From Clostridia bacterium (GTDB lineage: Bacteria; Bacillota; Clostridia; Oscillospirales; CAG-272), in contig JAFQAM010000288.1 in NCBI GenBank assembly GCA_017416885.1, forward strand, positions 1-6,088: a DNA stretch of 6,088 bases, read 5' to 3'. Position 1 is the first letter of the stretch; each line of letters starts with the position of its first letter. Positions 5,560 to 6,088 of this stretch are shown here, piece by piece. Under the pieces are notes generated by a model, which searched no databases, was not told where the DNA came from, and worked only from the letters and a program-made list of their open reading frames with translations. The translations under genes were made by a program, and so were the position numbers.

Positions 5560-5937
5560 ATGGCTAAATACAGACAAAACAGAGTAAACGACGCTGTAAA
5601 ACAGGAAATGGCTCAGATTTTAAGAGATGTTAAGGATCCAAGAATTGCAGGCGCGCTTGTTTCAATCACAGGCGCAGAGGTTACAAAGGATTTGAAATTT
5701 GCAAAAATTTATTTCTCGGTTTTAGGCGACGACAAAAATGAGGTATTAAAGGCGCTTAAAAATGCAACAGGCTTTTTCAGAAGCGAGCTTGCAAAGCGCA
5801 TTAATTTAAGAATTACACCTGAATTAATGTTTGAATACGATAGCTCAATTGAATATGGCGCTAATATCTCAAAGATTTTAAGCACTCTCGATATCACTCC
5901 CGCCGAGGATGAATACGAAGACGATGAGGAAGCTTAA
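5560..5937 (+). CDS. rbfA: 30S ribosome-binding factor RbfA
   Basis: RbfA binds the 30S subunit in the cytoplasm and assists late maturation of the 16S rRNA 5' end, notably at low temperature. The 125-residue protein has the family's single KH-like domain: RQNRVNDAVKQEMAQIL at the N-terminus, DPRI (26-29), ITGAEVTKDLKFAKIYFSVLG (36-56), FRSELAKRINLRITPEL (73-89), and the closing SIEYGANISKIL. A short acidic tail (EDEYEDDEEA) is usual in Firmicutes. The start is ATG 5560, five bases after AAGGAG. In most Firmicutes rbfA follows infB in the nusA operon. Here it heads its own transcript, divergent from rmuC, and only the downstream half of the classic cluster is kept. Its last 14 bases overlap the next gene. 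Confidence 0.97.
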   Translation: MAKYRQNRVNDAVKQEMAQILRDVKDPRIAGALVSITGAEVTKDLKFAKIYFSVLGDDKNEVLKALKNATGFFRSELAKRINLRITPELMFEYDSSIEYGANISKILSTLDITPAEDEYEDDEEA

Positions 5938-6088
5938 TCTATATGACATACAAAATGAGGTTAAAATTCCTAAATATACTCTCATTTTGTGTCACAGAAA
6001 TCCCGATCCCGATACACTCGGTAGCGCATTCGGCTTAAAAGCAATTTTAGAGCATTATGGCTCAAGTGTAAAGGTCGCTTGCTGTGAC
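5924..6088 (+). CDS. DHH-family phosphoesterase, NrnA-like, N-terminal fragment cut by window edge
   Basis: The 55 visible residues match the N-terminus of DHH/DHHA1 phosphoesterases such as NrnA, which degrades very short RNAs (nanoRNA) and can convert pAp to AMP using Mn2+. The metal-binding motif I is present as CHRNPDPDTLGSAFGL (23-38), with His24, Asp28 and Asp30 the expected ligands. The usual form is H-x-x-P-D-G-D, so Pro29 in place of Gly is a small departure. The chosen start is ATG 5924, giving MRKLNLYD and overlapping the rbfA stop by 14 bases. No strong ribosome binding site precedes it (only GAAG at about 5917-5920), consistent with translational coupling. The rbfA–nrnA order, often followed by truB, is common in Firmicutes. 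Catalytic DHH and DHHA1 motifs lie beyond the edge, so NrnA versus another DHH subfamily cannot be decided. Confidence 0.88.
   Translation, partial: MRKLNLYDIQNEVKIPKYTLILCHRNPDPDTLGSAFGLKAILEHYGSSVKVACCD

Overview
The window looks like a piece of a low-GC Gram-positive chromosome, most likely an uncultivated gut-type member of the Clostridia. The reasons are AT-rich intergenic DNA, purine-rich ribosome binding sites, sigma-A type promoters with extended -10 boxes, a lipobox protein, and the rbfA–DHH phosphoesterase gene pair typical of Firmicutes. The exact taxon cannot be fixed from this sequence alone.

Layout, left to right. A serine O-acetyltransferase gene (cysE) reads leftward and its C-terminus is cut by the left edge (1-781). 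Between it and the next gene lies about 370 bp without coding capacity. Its cysE-proximal part (801-1000) is a composite repeat: a 14-bp tandem repeat, then an array of short hairpins separated by a constant TATATCGA(A) spacer, then a bulged long stem. Its distal part holds a strong rightward promoter. Next, reading rightward, are a Cys-dependent tyrosine/lipid phosphatase (1150-1944), an unrecognised small Ser/Asn-rich ORF with its own candidate promoter (2052-2318), and an unrecognised secreted lipoprotein (2331-3290). The last two are tightly spaced and probably one transcript.

The rightward block meets a leftward block at 3291-3444. There an intrinsic terminator sits inside a 151-bp element with imperfect inverted ends that abuts both stop codons. 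The leftward block is a two-gene operon, rmuC followed by a TRIC/UPF0126-type membrane protein. Both genes need their start moved downstream from a TTG to an ATG. Divergently from rmuC, with back-to-back promoters, starts the ribosome maturation gene rbfA. A DHH-family phosphoesterase (NrnA-like) overlaps its end and runs off the right edge.

Most genes are housekeeping: cysteine synthesis, DNA maintenance, 30S maturation and nucleotide turnover. The unexplained material is the hairpin array at 838-935, the inverted-repeat element at 3293-3443, and the AT-rich two-gene cassette at about 1980-3290. I see no phage, CRISPR, defence, tRNA, rRNA or recognisable riboswitch signature.
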